From positions 97,097 to 161,096 of the forward strand of contig UBTF01000013.1 of assembly GCA_900468285.1 (NCBI GenBank): DNA of 64,000 nt, in the 5' to 3' direction. The DNA is from Hyphomicrobiales bacterium (GTDB taxonomy: Bacteria; Pseudomonadota; Alphaproteobacteria; Rhizobiales; Rhizobiaceae). A program made the translations under genes and the position numbers. The notes under the pieces were generated by a model that saw only the letters and a list, made by a program, of their open reading frames with translations, did not search any database and was not told the DNA's origin. Of this stretch, positions 28,265 to 37,670 are shown piece after piece (position 1 is the first letter of the stretch; each line of letters starts with the position of its first letter).

Positions 28265-29446
28265 TTACAGTCCTTCAACGCACATGGCGATACCCATGCC
28301 GCCGCCAATGCACAATGTCACAAGACCTTTTCGTGCGCTGCGTCGCTTCATTTCGAAAAGCAGTGTGTTGAGCACGCGTGCACCAGATGCACCGATCGGG
28401 TGACCGATGGCGATAGCTCCACCGTTGACATTGACCATGGATGGATCAAGCCCGAGATCGCGAACCACGGCGCAGGATTGCGCAGCAAAGGCCTCGTTGG
28501 CCTCCACAAGATCAAGTTTTCCAACAGTCCAACCGGCCTTTGCCAGCGCCTTGCGTGATGCGGGAATTGGCCCCGTGCCCATGATCTGCGGATCGACACC
28601 CGCAGTTGCCCAGGACGCTATGCGTGCAAGGGGTGCCAGACCCCGTCTGGCGGCTTCCGCCTCCGTCATGAGGAGAACAGCGGCCGCACCGTCGTTCAGT
28701 CCAGAAGCATTGCCTGCGGTGACGGTGCCTTCCTTGTCAAATGCCGGACGAAGCTTTGCCATCGTTTCCAGTGAGGCGCCTGCGCGAATATACTCGTCCG
28801 CATCGACGATGATGTCGCCCTTGCGGCCCGCGATGGTGACCGGGGCAATCTCGTCAACGAACCGACCCTCTTTTTGTGCCGCTTCGGCGCGGTTTTGGGA
28901 GGACACTGCGAACTGATCCTGTTCGTCGCGGGAGAGCTGCCACTGGCGGGCAATGTTCTCAGCGGTGATGCCCATGTGATAGCCATAGAAGGCGTCCGTC
29001 AGGCCATCCTTCAACATGGTATCGACCATCTTGAAATCACCCATCTTCACGCCGCCGCGCAGATGCGCGCAGTGTGGCGCCATCGACATCGACTCCTGGC
29101 CTCCAGCGATGACAATCGACGCGTCGCCGGTGGCGATCTGTTGCATCCCGAGCGCAACGGCGCGAAGGCCGGATCCGCAAAGCTGATTGACACCGAAAGA
29201 TGTTGCTTCCTGCGGAATGCCTGCCTTCATCGCAGCCTGCCGCGCCGGGTTCTGGCCCTCACCCGCCGCCAATACCTGTCCCAGAATGACCTCGTCGACT
29301 TCCTGAGGCGATACGCCCCCGCGCTCCAGAACAGCTTTGATCACGGTTGAGCCCAGCTCATGAGCAGGCACATTGGCAAAACTGCCGTTGAACGAGCCGA
29401 CGGCGGTGCGCGCTGCACTGACGATGACGATTGAAGACGAAGTCAT
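28265..29446 (-). CDS. phbA: Acetyl-CoA C-acetyltransferase (beta-ketothiolase)
   Basis: Condenses two acetyl-CoA to acetoacetyl-CoA. The start at 29446 ([21 protein letters not shown]) is preceded by GGGAG and gives 393 residues, the standard thiolase length. The active sites are [10 protein letters not shown] (acyl-binding Cys near residue 89), [19 protein letters not shown] (His) and [13 protein letters not shown] (Cys near 380). It is the first gene of phbAB and is divergent from phaR over 239 bases. Confidence 0.97.
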   Translation of the reverse strand: MTSSSIVIVSAARTAVGSFNGSFANVPAHELGSTVIKAVLERGGVSPQEVDEVILGQVLAAGEGQNPARQAAMKAGIPQEATSFGVNQLCGSGLRAVALGMQQIATGDASIVIAGGQESMSMAPHCAHLRGGVKMGDFKMVDTMLKDGLTDAFYGYHMGITAENIARQWQLSRDEQDQFAVSSQNRAEAAQKEGRFVDEIAPVTIAGRKGDIIVDADEYIRAGASLETMAKLRPAFDKEGTVTAGNASGLNDGAAAVLLMTEAEAARRGLAPLARIASWATAGVDPQIMGTGPIPASRKALAKAGWTVGKLDLVEANEAFAAQSCAVVRDLGLDPSMVNVNGGAIAIGHPIGASGARVLNTLLFEMKRRSARKGLVTLCIGGGMGIAMCVEGL

Positions 29447-29685
29447 TATGAATCTCCCATTTTGCGGCGCGAGAGTGTCAAAGCTTTCCGGCCAAGTCAA
29501 ACCATCTTGGCGCAACGCCGGTTGCTTCGCTCAGGCTTTCCCCGCCCGGCATATATTGCGCAAAATTTTCGCTGTTGCATCGCACAAAACGTTTGTCACC
29601 TCGGGCGATTTGAGCATAATCTTAAAGACGGGAAGAGCAAAAACACCACATAAAAAGAAAATACCATCATCGCGAGGAGGCGAGC
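29447..29685. promoter_or_regulatory. phbA-phaR divergent intergenic region with TGC/GCA-rich motifs
   Basis: The 239-base gap must hold the promoters of both genes. TTGCGCAA (29556-29563) is a perfect palindrome, and TTGCATCGCACAA (29575-29587) repeats the same TTGC/GCAA elements. PhaR proteins of other bacteria bind short TGC/GCA motifs at their own and PHB promoters, so these are candidate PhaR sites. The match is not strong. Confidence 0.35.
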
Positions 29686-30261
29686 ATGGCGAAACACCAC
29701 GGCGAAACAATCATCAAGAAATACGCGAACCGACGTCTCTACAACACGGGGACCAGCACCTATGTCACGCTGGAGGATCTCGCCAAGATGGTCAAGCGAG
29801 GCGATGAGTTCAAAGTCCAGGACGCAAAGACGTCAGAGGACATTACCCACGCGGTTCTGACCCAGATCATTGTCGAGCAGGAGGCAAAGACAGGCAATAC
29901 GCTGTTGCCAACTGCCTTTTTGCGTCAGCTTATTTCCTATTACGGCGACCACATGCAGATGGTGGTGCCGACCTTTCTCGAACATTCGATGAAGACCTTT
30001 TCCGAGCAGCAGAGCCAGATGCAGGAACATATGTCCAAGGCATTTGGCGATACGGCTGCGTCGAAGAATTTCTCCACCCCTTTCGGGTTCATGGAAGAGC
30101 AGGTCAAGCGTAACACTGAACTGTTCCGGCAGGCCATGCAGGTCTTCACACCCTTTCCGGTGCCCCCGGCTCCCAAGGAGAGCAAGAAGCCGGATGCATC
30201 CGAAATCGATGAGCTCAAGGCTCAATTGCGCACTCTGCAGACCAAGCTCGATCAACTCTGA
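29686..30261 (+). CDS. phaR: Polyhydroxyalkanoate synthesis repressor PhaR
   Basis: 191-residue regulator that senses PHB and represses phasin and PHB genes; called AniA in Sinorhizobium, where it also affects carbon flux and exopolysaccharide. The family N-terminal DNA-binding domain IIKKYANRRLYNTGTSTYVTLEDLAKMVKRGDEF is unmistakable, followed by the PHB accumulation domain (LTQIIVEQE to about residue 90) and a polar helical tail ending in a coiled coil (ELKAQLRTLQTKLDQL). Its 3' end overlaps the convergent MFS gene by 10 bases. Confidence 0.97.
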   Translation: MAKHHGETIIKKYANRRLYNTGTSTYVTLEDLAKMVKRGDEFKVQDAKTSEDITHAVLTQIIVEQEAKTGNTLLPTAFLRQLISYYGDHMQMVVPTFLEHSMKTFSEQQSQMQEHMSKAFGDTAASKNFSTPFGFMEEQVKRNTELFRQAMQVFTPFPVPPAPKESKKPDASEIDELKAQLRTLQTKLDQL

Positions 30262-31637
30262 GCAGGCAAAACCCTTTCGGGAACGCGCAGAAGGAGGATG
30301 AAGCCCGCACCTAGAAACAAGGTCAGCGTTGCCATGCCCAGATGCGCCGAACCGGTCGCGTAGGTGACAAGCGAAAAGCCGAGCGTCGCCATGAAACTGG
30401 TCGCGCGACCGGAAAGCGCATAGATCCCGAAATAGCGACCGGATTCCGCAATGGTGATGTTTCGCGCCAGATAGGAACGTGACGATGCCTGAACGGGACC
30501 AAAGGCGATGCCGATGAGAATGCCGTATACGAGGTAGGCTTTTTCCGCCCCGGAAGAGAACAATCCCGTCGCATCAGACACCGGAAGCGCAAGCAATCCG
30601 AAGAGCGTCGAGTCAGCCTGGGTGGAAAAGATGCCGATGGTCGCAATGATCAGAAGGGCGAGGCTGAGCAGCACCGTGTTGCGTGATCCCAGCCGCTGGT
30701 CGACGAGACCCGCTGCGACGCAGCTGCCAATCGCCACGATGTTGAGAATAATGCCGTAAATCCCGATTTCCATCGTGCCCCAGCCAAACAGGCCAGCCGC
30801 AAACGCGCCTCCGAGAATGAGGACGCCATTGACGCCATCCTGGTAGAGCATTCGCGCGATCAGAAACCGTGTGAGAACGGGCCGGCCTTTCAGCTCATGC
30901 AGCGTCGTCTTCAATTCCGACAGGCCTGAACGGACGGACTGGGCCAGAGGCAGGCCTTTCGTGACATCCGGTGTGTAAAGAAACATTGGCAGGATAAAAA
31001 TGAAATACCAGAGCGCGGCTATGGGCCCGGTGATACGGGCGTCCTCGCCGGATGCAGCATCCAGCCCAAACAGCGGCGGTATACCGAGAATGGTTACGCC
31101 CTTGTCCGGCGCGGCCGCGAGAAACAGGACTACGAAGATCAGGACAATGATGCCCCCCAGATAACCCAGGCCCCATGCCGTGTTGGAGATACGACCGACA
31201 TTCTCCGGAGTGGTCAGCCTCGGCATCATGGAATCATTGAAGACAATAGAGAATTCCGCAGCGATAGAGGCAATGATCATGAAGGTCACCGGCCAGAAGA
31301 TCGGCGAACCGGGCGCCGCAAACCACAGCATCGACAGGCTTGCGATCTTCAGGCACGCAAAAAACGCGATCCATGGTTTGCGAGAACCAGATTGATCGGC
31401 GATGGAGCCGAGGATCGGCGAGAATATCGCGATAATCACGGAGGAAATCGTCGCCATATTGCTCCAGATGGTCTGGGCAGAAATCGGGTCCGCAGTCAGC
31501 CGCGCGACGAAATAGGGGCCGAAGATGAAGGTGGTGACCACGGTAAAGAAGGGTTGGGCCGCCCAGTCAAACAGCATCCATCCCCAGATGCCGCGCTTCG
31601 TTACCGGATGTCCAGTCTCAAGGGAGGAGGAAGCCAT
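30252..31637 (-). CDS. MFS transporter, UMF1 (Atg22-like) family
   Basis: 461-residue permease with about 12 hydrophobic spans. The N-terminal GIWGWMLFDWAAQPFFTVVTTFIFGPYF is the UMF1/Atg22 family signature (DWA). A conserved NDSMMPRLT with NTAWGLGYLGG follows. In yeast the relative Atg22 exports amino acids from the vacuole; bacterial substrates are unknown. It starts 70 bases after gdh on the same strand, but a strong terminator lies in that gap. Confidence 0.92.
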   Translation of the reverse strand: MASSSLETGHPVTKRGIWGWMLFDWAAQPFFTVVTTFIFGPYFVARLTADPISAQTIWSNMATISSVIIAIFSPILGSIADQSGSRKPWIAFFACLKIASLSMLWFAAPGSPIFWPVTFMIIASIAAEFSIVFNDSMMPRLTTPENVGRISNTAWGLGYLGGIIVLIFVVLFLAAAPDKGVTILGIPPLFGLDAASGEDARITGPIAALWYFIFILPMFLYTPDVTKGLPLAQSVRSGLSELKTTLHELKGRPVLTRFLIARMLYQDGVNGVLILGGAFAAGLFGWGTMEIGIYGIILNIVAIGSCVAAGLVDQRLGSRNTVLLSLALLIIATIGIFSTQADSTLFGLLALPVSDATGLFSSGAEKAYLVYGILIGIAFGPVQASSRSYLARNITIAESGRYFGIYALSGRATSFMATLGFSLVTYATGSAHLGMATLTLFLGAGFILLLRVPERVLPAQS

Positions 31638-31670
31638 TCGTCACCTTTTCGACCGTTCAGGACTTGAAAA

Positions 31671-31696
31671 CCTGCCCGGCTGCGACACCGGGCAGG
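31671..31696 (-). terminator. Intrinsic terminator after NAD-glutamate dehydrogenase
   Basis: CCTGCCCGG and CCGGGCAGG form a 9-bp perfect stem with an 8-base loop. On the minus strand it is followed by TTTTC. It separates the dehydrogenase gene from the MFS gene 34 bases further on. Confidence 0.75.
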
Positions 31697-31707
31697 AGTA
31701 TCTGTTA

Positions 31708-34700
31708 TCAGACGTTTCGTGCCTGCACTATATCGGAAAGCAAGCCGGCAGCCACCGTCAGGCGGGCAAGGTTGGTTTCGCCACTGTCACTCAGCGCGCC
31801 TAGCTCAGACACGATGCGGTTGACCCGCACGCGATCTGCAGCATACCAGGCCTGTACCGGGTTTTTCTCCTTGGAATGCTCAGTCAAGGCAGAAATCACG
31901 ATCCGTCGGCGTGACGAGGCGATCTGGTCCTGGCTGCGCAGCAGAGCAAGACTTTCATAGTGGTCGGCAGGTGTCACGCGCTGGCCTGCCTCGAGCAGTC
32001 TCGCAACGCGGAACGTGGCAGACACCGCAGCGTAGCTTTCCGCAGCGCGAGAGAGGGTGGTGCCCGCCTGCTCAGCAATCAGCATGATTTCGGGAACATA
32101 GACCAGCAGCGACAACGTTTCCAACTCGCGAACCAGAGCCGGAGCCACGCCTTCGATCTCGCTGAAGCCGATCTCTTCCCTGTATCTCACCGCACCCGGC
32201 AACAATGCCTTGATCGCTGCCTTCAGACGATCGATCTCTTCGGACATGGAGCCAGAGGAGGCCGACGTGGTCTGGAGGAAAATCCGTGTTGCATCGGTGA
32301 AGATGCGCGCCACGTTGGCGTAGAGCCCATTCTGGACCTCTCCGGAAATCTGGCCATCGAGCTTGTCGATCTCGCTCCAGAGACGCTTGAGGCCAAAGCC
32401 GTCTTCCACGATCATTGCTGCCTTGACGACAGCAGGCGCCAATGAACCGCTGGCATCCACAAGCTTCTGCACGAAGCCCGGTCCACCGCGATTGACGACC
32501 TGGTTTGCGAGCGAGGTCGCCACGATTTCCCGGTGCAGCCTGTGGCTCGTAATGTCGGCGGCATAGGTCTTTTGCATCTTGCTCGGGAAGTAATCCGTCA
32601 GAAGATGCTGGAGATAGGGCTCGTCCGGCAAGGGGCTTGCCACCAGCGTATCGAAAAGTGTCAGTTTGGCATAGGAGAGCAGAACGCCGATTTCAGGTCG
32701 TGTCAACGGCTTGCCCGCAGCATAGCGTTCGTTGAACTCGACATCGCCAGGCAGAGTCTCGACCTTGCGGTTCAACTGCCCCGCGCTTTCGAGCGCATTC
32801 ATGAGGCGGCCAAGCTCCTCACGGTTTTCGGTACCCCGGCGTTCTGTAAGAGAAATTGCCAGAGACTGGAGATAGTTGTTGCGCAGCACGAGCTGCGCCA
32901 CCTCCGATGTCATGGAGGCCAGCAATTGATTGCGCTTGGGCAGCGTCAGGCGCCCGTCATTGACAGGCGATGTCAATGCAATCTTGATGTTGACCTCGAC
33001 GTCGGAGGAATTGACGCCCGCCGAATTGTCGATGGCGTCAGAGTTGCATCGCCCGCCTGCCAGAGCATAGGCGATGCGAGCCTTCTGCGTGATGCCGAGA
33101 TTGGCACCCTCACCGATCACTTTGGCACGGATTTCGGTTGCGTTGATACGGATCGGGTCATTGGCCCTGTCACCCACCTCGGCATTGGTCTCCACCGCTG
33201 CCTTCACATATGTGCCGATACCGCCGAACCACAGAAGATCGACCGGCGCCTTGAGGATCGCCGTCATGATTTCGAATGGCGTGGCCACTGATTTGTCGAT
33301 GCCGATGGCGGCAACGGCTTCCGGTGTCAGTGTCACGGATTTCTCGGCGCGGGAAATGATCATGGCACCGTTGGAAAGGGCCGAGCGATCATAATCCTGC
33401 CAGCTGGACCGTGGCAGTTCAAAAAGGCGCTTGCGCTCGGCAAACGACTTGTCCGTATCCGGAGCCGGGTCGATGATGATGTCGCGGTGGTCGAAGGCTG
33501 CGATCAGCTCGATTTTCTGCGACAGCAACATGCCGTTACCGAATACGTCACCGGACATGTCGCCGACACCGACAACCTTGAACGGCGTCGTCTGAATATC
33601 GGTATCCATTTCGCGGAAGTGGCGCTTGACCGTTTCCCATGCGCCGCGCGCCGTGATGCCCATTTTCTTGTGGTCGTAACCGGCAGAGCCGCCAGACGCA
33701 AAGGCGTCGTCCAGCCAGAAACCGGCCTCGCGCGCCAGACCATTGGCGGTATCGGAAAATGTCGCCGTGCCCTTGTCAGCCGCCACGACAAAATAGGGAT
33801 CGTCGCCATCGAGCCGCAAGGTATCGGGCGGCGCGATGATATCATCGCCAACGATGTTATCCGTGATCGAAAGCAGCGTGCGAATATATGTCTTGTAAGC
33901 TTCCTTGCCGGCATTGAAGATTTCGTCGCGATTGCCGCCAGCCGGAAGGTTCTTCGGGAAGAACCCGCCCTTGGCGCCAACGGGTACGATAACGGCGTTC
34001 TTGACCTGCTGCGCCTTCACAAGTCCCAGCACTTCCGTCCGATAGTCCTGGCCCCGATCAGACCAACGCAGCCCGCCGCGCGCCACCTTGCCGAACCGCA
34101 GGTGAACACCTTCGACTTCGGTGCCGTAGACGAAGATTTCCCGGAACGGGCGGGGATCGGGCAGGCCATCCAGCAGCTTGGGATCGAACTTGAAGGCAAG
34201 CATGGCCTTTGGCAATCCGTTTGCATCGCGCTGGAAATAGTTGGTGCGCAAGGTCGAATCCACCGCATTGACGTAACGCCGCAGGGTACGGTCCTCATCC
34301 AGGTTCGGAACGCCGCCGAGCGCCGTTTCAATTTCCTTGTGAAGATCGGACAGCTTGCGAAGGCGTGACTTCTCGCCAAGTTTGGGGTCGAACCCGCTGG
34401 CAAACAGCTCGAATATCTTTGCGGCAATTGCCGGATATTTAAAGAGCGTCTCGGAAATGTGCTCCTGAGAATAGACAATACCACTCTGACGCAGATAGCG
34501 CGCATAGGCCCGCAGAACCGAAACATCCCGGACATTCAGGCCAGCCGCCAGGATAAGGCGGTTGAAGTTGTCATTATCGACCGAACCGTGGAATACCGCC
34601 AGAAAGGCCTCTTCCAGCCGTGGCCCGTAGACAGCCAGGTCAAGCTTGACGTCCTTCGGCACGTTCAATTCCATGTCGTGCAGAACAATGGTTCGGGTCG

Positions 34701-36471
34701 TCTCGCCAGACACCACGCCAATATCAAAAGTCCGTTCGCTGGTAACGCCGAATCCCAGGTTTTCGAGCAAAGGCACACGACGCGACAGCGGAAGATGTCC
34801 ATCGCGGTGGAAAATCTTGAGAGACAGCTGGTCCTCGCTCTGATCGTCACGACGATAGAATTCGATACGCACCGGCTCACCCTCTGCGGTGGCAACGATG
34901 TCAGCCATATCGGCAAATGCTTCGTCGGGCGTGAACGCCTCCTGATACGCCTGATCTACATCCAGGACCGGTGCGCCGACCGGGGAAAGCATCACGAAAT
35001 GGTCGATCCAGCGCGCAGCAATATCGCCCACGGCCTGTTCGAGCTTGTCCTGCGCCACTCTGGGCGTCTTGTCATTCGTGCGCCCGACGATGAAATGCAC
35101 ACGGGCAACGGCGCCTTCCGGGAAGGCAGGGTAGTAGGCGGAAATGTGCCCGTCATAGACCTGCGCCAGGTAGTCGCCAATCTTCTCGCGGACGTAGGAA
35201 TTATATTCCTCGCGCGGCACGAAGATGATGACGGACACGAACCTGTCGAAGCGATCGATGCGCGGCAGAACACGCACGCGTGGTCGATCACTAAGTTCCA
35301 TGATCTGCTCGATGAAGCGAATGAGGAGATCCGTATCGATCTGGAAGAGATCGTCACGAGGATAGGCCTCGAGCGTATTGTAGAGGGTGCGTCCGGAGTG
35401 GCTGTTGGGATCGAAGCCGAAATGATGCTCGACCTCCGCAACCTTTGCCCGCAGCAGGGGAATGTGCCGCACGGAATGGGTATAGGCCGTTGCGGTGAAC
35501 AGACCGACGATGCGCAGTTCTCCGATGACATTGCCGTCTTCGTCGAAGCGCTTGATGCCGATATAGTCCATATAGGCGCGCCGGTGGACGATGGATTTCA
35601 CATTCGCCTTGGTGACGATGAGGAAATCGGGACCATCGAGGAACGCCAGGATTTCCGGCGTGGTGGTGACCGCGTCCTTGCCAAGCCGCAGAACACGGAC
35701 GTTCGGATCTGTCAGCGTACCAAGCCCGCTACCTTCTCCGCGCTCCACCTTGGCGTTCTTGCCTGCTCCTGAATAGCTGTAGTCGCGCATTCCGAGGAAC
35801 GTGAAATTATCGTTGCGCAACCATTCCAGAAAGGCCAGTGCCTCCGCCCGTTCCGTTTTCCGACGGTTCGAGCCCCTCTCCTTGAGCTCCCTCATCGCTT
35901 CGTCGACCTTGGCGAGCATCGGCTTCCAGTCGGTGAATGCGGACTGCACCTGCGACAAAACGAAGCGTATCCGCTCCACAAGAATCTCGGCCGCTTGCGG
36001 GCTTACCGGTGCGATATGAAGCTGGATCAAGCTGACATTGTCTTGCGGAGCGTCCTTTTCAGGATCAGCAAGGCGGTATCCTCCGCCAACACTTCCATCG
36101 ACCGCCATGATCGGATGCACGGCGAGGTAAAGGCTGCGATAGCTGCTGGTCACCTCCCCCATCACGGAATCATAGAGGAAGGGCATGTTGCGCCCGATAA
36201 TCGTCAGAACAGAAACCGGAACATCGCGGGGAGAAACGCCATCTACTTGGGACACACCAATATATGGCGCATCCTTTTTCCAGCGAAGAAGCTCTTCTGC
36301 CGTGTGTTGTGAAGCAATGGAGAGCATTTCTGGAGAATAATACTGGATATCATCGGCGCTTGCTCGGCCATAGACGATCATAGGGTCTATGAAGGGCTTT
36401 CCGGATGCTTCGGCCAGTTTTCTGGATTTTTCGAGTTGTTTGTCGCGTTTTGGATTGTTCCGGTAGCCCAT
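31708..36471 (-). CDS. NAD-specific glutamate dehydrogenase, large (about 180 kDa) class
   Basis: 1587-residue enzyme that deaminates glutamate to 2-oxoglutarate with NAD. The length and three-part layout fit the L-GDH180 class: a long N-terminal region with ACT-like folds (about 1-650), the catalytic centre with KAQQVKNAVIVPVGAKGGFFPK at about residues 818-840 and GVGDMSGDVFGNGML later, and a C-terminal helical domain. VHLRFGKVARGGLRWSDRGQDYRTEVLGL lies just before the catalytic lysine region. It stands alone, with its own terminator, and shares its upstream region with carD. In such bacteria it is used in amino acid catabolism. Confidence 0.97.
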   Translation of the reverse strand: MGYRNNPKRDKQLEKSRKLAEASGKPFIDPMIVYGRASADDIQYYSPEMLSIASQHTAEELLRWKKDAPYIGVSQVDGVSPRDVPVSVLTIIGRNMPFLYDSVMGEVTSSYRSLYLAVHPIMAVDGSVGGGYRLADPEKDAPQDNVSLIQLHIAPVSPQAAEILVERIRFVLSQVQSAFTDWKPMLAKVDEAMRELKERGSNRRKTERAEALAFLEWLRNDNFTFLGMRDYSYSGAGKNAKVERGEGSGLGTLTDPNVRVLRLGKDAVTTTPEILAFLDGPDFLIVTKANVKSIVHRRAYMDYIGIKRFDEDGNVIGELRIVGLFTATAYTHSVRHIPLLRAKVAEVEHHFGFDPNSHSGRTLYNTLEAYPRDDLFQIDTDLLIRFIEQIMELSDRPRVRVLPRIDRFDRFVSVIIFVPREEYNSYVREKIGDYLAQVYDGHISAYYPAFPEGAVARVHFIVGRTNDKTPRVAQDKLEQAVGDIAARWIDHFVMLSPVGAPVLDVDQAYQEAFTPDEAFADMADIVATAEGEPVRIEFYRRDDQSEDQLSLKIFHRDGHLPLSRRVPLLENLGFGVTSERTFDIGVVSGETTRTIVLHDMELNVPKDVKLDLAVYGPRLEEAFLAVFHGSVDNDNFNRLILAAGLNVRDVSVLRAYARYLRQSGIVYSQEHISETLFKYPAIAAKIFELFASGFDPKLGEKSRLRKLSDLHKEIETALGGVPNLDEDRTLRRYVNAVDSTLRTNYFQRDANGLPKAMLAFKFDPKLLDGLPDPRPFREIFVYGTEVEGVHLRFGKVARGGLRWSDRGQDYRTEVLGLVKAQQVKNAVIVPVGAKGGFFPKNLPAGGNRDEIFNAGKEAYKTYIRTLLSITDNIVGDDIIAPPDTLRLDGDDPYFVVAADKGTATFSDTANGLAREAGFWLDDAFASGGSAGYDHKKMGITARGAWETVKRHFREMDTDIQTTPFKVVGVGDMSGDVFGNGMLLSQKIELIAAFDHRDIIIDPAPDTDKSFAERKRLFELPRSSWQDYDRSALSNGAMIISRAEKSVTLTPEAVAAIGIDKSVATPFEIMTAILKAPVDLLWFGGIGTYVKAAVETNAEVGDRANDPIRINATEIRAKVIGEGANLGITQKARIAYALAGGRCNSDAIDNSAGVNSSDVEVNIKIALTSPVNDGRLTLPKRNQLLASMTSEVAQLVLRNNYLQSLAISLTERRGTENREELGRLMNALESAGQLNRKVETLPGDVEFNERYAAGKPLTRPEIGVLLSYAKLTLFDTLVASPLPDEPYLQHLLTDYFPSKMQKTYAADITSHRLHREIVATSLANQVVNRGGPGFVQKLVDASGSLAPAVVKAAMIVEDGFGLKRLWSEIDKLDGQISGEVQNGLYANVARIFTDATRIFLQTTSASSGSMSEEIDRLKAAIKALLPGAVRYREEIGFSEIEGVAPALVRELETLSLLVYVPEIMLIAEQAGTTLSRAAESYAAVSATFRVARLLEAGQRVTPADHYESLALLRSQDQIASSRRRIVISALTEHSKEKNPVQAWYAADRVRVNRIVSELGALSDSGETNLARLTVAAGLLSDIVQARNV

Positions 36472-37013
36472 TTTGTCTTTTTCCTCCCGAAGGATGAGGG
36501 TTTATGAAGAAAAATCGAAAAATATCGTCATTTACGCCGATTTCGAATCGGATATTGGCGCGGAATTATGAATAGTTTAAGTGTGCATCAATGCTTTGAA
36601 CGACGAGCGGTAAATTTATTCGATTGAATTCGCGACATTTTATCGTCGGCCTTCCCGCGCAAGTATCAAACGACTCGGTTCTGCTGACGACCGCCACGCC
36701 TATTGTGACGGCATAGTCACGGTAGAAGCAAATTATTGATTTCCACGTATTTTTGTGATAGACCAGAAAAACTGATCCACAGCGTGGCATTTGCGTGCCC
36801 AGAAACACCACGAAAGCAAATCATCACTTGCACGCGGTCTCCGTGACATATCGATTGTTTGTGTTGTCAGCCTCCGGGTTGCGAGATGAATTATTTTTGA
36901 GTGCACGACTGTACCAGTACGAAGTCACCTGACGGTTTCCCCCGTCTCATCCGGGCCTGACCGACCCGACCCCGGAAATACCGGGTGTATGTAACAGGGA
37001 GTTTTAAGAACGA
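36472..37013. promoter_or_regulatory. 542-base divergent region between gdh and carD
   Basis: Two short minus-strand frames here (36566-36811 and 36891-37088) have no gene-like features. CCGATT-TCG-AATCGG (36537-36551) is a small perfect dyad 66 bases upstream of the dehydrogenase start and a candidate operator. CCCGG/CCGGG (around 36972-36985) makes a small hairpin just upstream of the carD ribosome site GGGAG. I cannot place the promoters with confidence. Confidence 0.35.
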
Positions 37014-37586
37014 ATGACGACCCAGCAGAAGAAATCTCCAGCGCGTCACGGTTTCAAGACCGGTGAAGCGATCGTTTATCCCGCTCATGGCGTCGGTACC
37101 ATTTCGGCAATTGAAGAACAGGAAGTTGCGGGCATGAAGCTCGAACTGTTCGTCATTGATTTCGAAAAAGACAAAATGCGCTTGAAAGTTCCTGTGGCCA
37201 AGGCTGTCAGCATTGGTATGCGCAAGCTTTCCGAAGGGGATTTCGTCGAGCGCGCACTGAAGGTTGTTCAGGGTAAGGCTCGTGTCAAGCGCACCATGTG
37301 GTCGCGCCGCGCGCAGGAATATGATGCCAAGATCAATTCCGGTGACCTTATTGCAATCGCAGAAGTGGTTCGCGACCTTTATCGTGCCGAGAACCAGCCG
37401 GAACAGTCTTACTCGGAGCGCCAGCTCTACGAAGCTGCTCTTGATCGCATGGCTCGCGAAATTGCGGCCGTCAACAAGATGTCCGAGACGGAAGCCGTTC
37501 GTCTTGTTGAAGTGAACCTCAACAAGGGACCAAAGCGCGGCAAGACCGTTGAAGAAGAAGACACGCAGGAAGAAGAAGCCGCTTAA
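37014..37586 (+). CDS. CarD/CdnL family transcriptional regulator
   Basis: 190-residue RNA-polymerase-binding factor that stabilises open promoter complexes. The N-terminal RNAP-interacting domain begins at FKTGEAIVYPAHGVGTISAIEEQEVAGMKLELFVIDF; VPVAKAVSIGMRKLS links to the helical C-terminal domain (KRTMWSRRAQEYDAKINSGDLIAIAEVVRDL, then ERQLYEAALDRMAREIAAV). It ends in an acidic tail (EEEDTQEEEAA). The gene is single and followed by a very long terminator hairpin. Confidence 0.95.
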   Translation: MTTQQKKSPARHGFKTGEAIVYPAHGVGTISAIEEQEVAGMKLELFVIDFEKDKMRLKVPVAKAVSIGMRKLSEGDFVERALKVVQGKARVKRTMWSRRAQEYDAKINSGDLIAIAEVVRDLYRAENQPEQSYSERQLYEAALDRMAREIAAVNKMSETEAVRLVEVNLNKGPKRGKTVEEEDTQEEEAA

Positions 37587-37604
37587 TCAGCGTCATTTTC
37601 AAAT

Positions 37605-37670
37605 CAAAAAACCCGGCTTTCAATCGGCGTATGTTCCAAGAACATGGCCGCGTTGAAGACCGGGTTTTTG
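37605..37670. terminator. Long bidirectional terminator hairpin between carD and the M48 protease gene
   Basis: Outer arms CAAAAAACCCGG and CCGGGTTTTTG enclose further paired segments (TTTCAA with TTGAAG) and an inner perfect stem ATGTTC-CAA-GAACAT (37631-37645). The whole is a nearly continuous 66-base hairpin with A- and T-tracts for both strands. Confidence 0.85.

Noticed and set aside
36566..36811. 81-residue minus-strand frame in the gdh-carD gap
   Set aside because: No ribosome site, no recognisable composition or motif.
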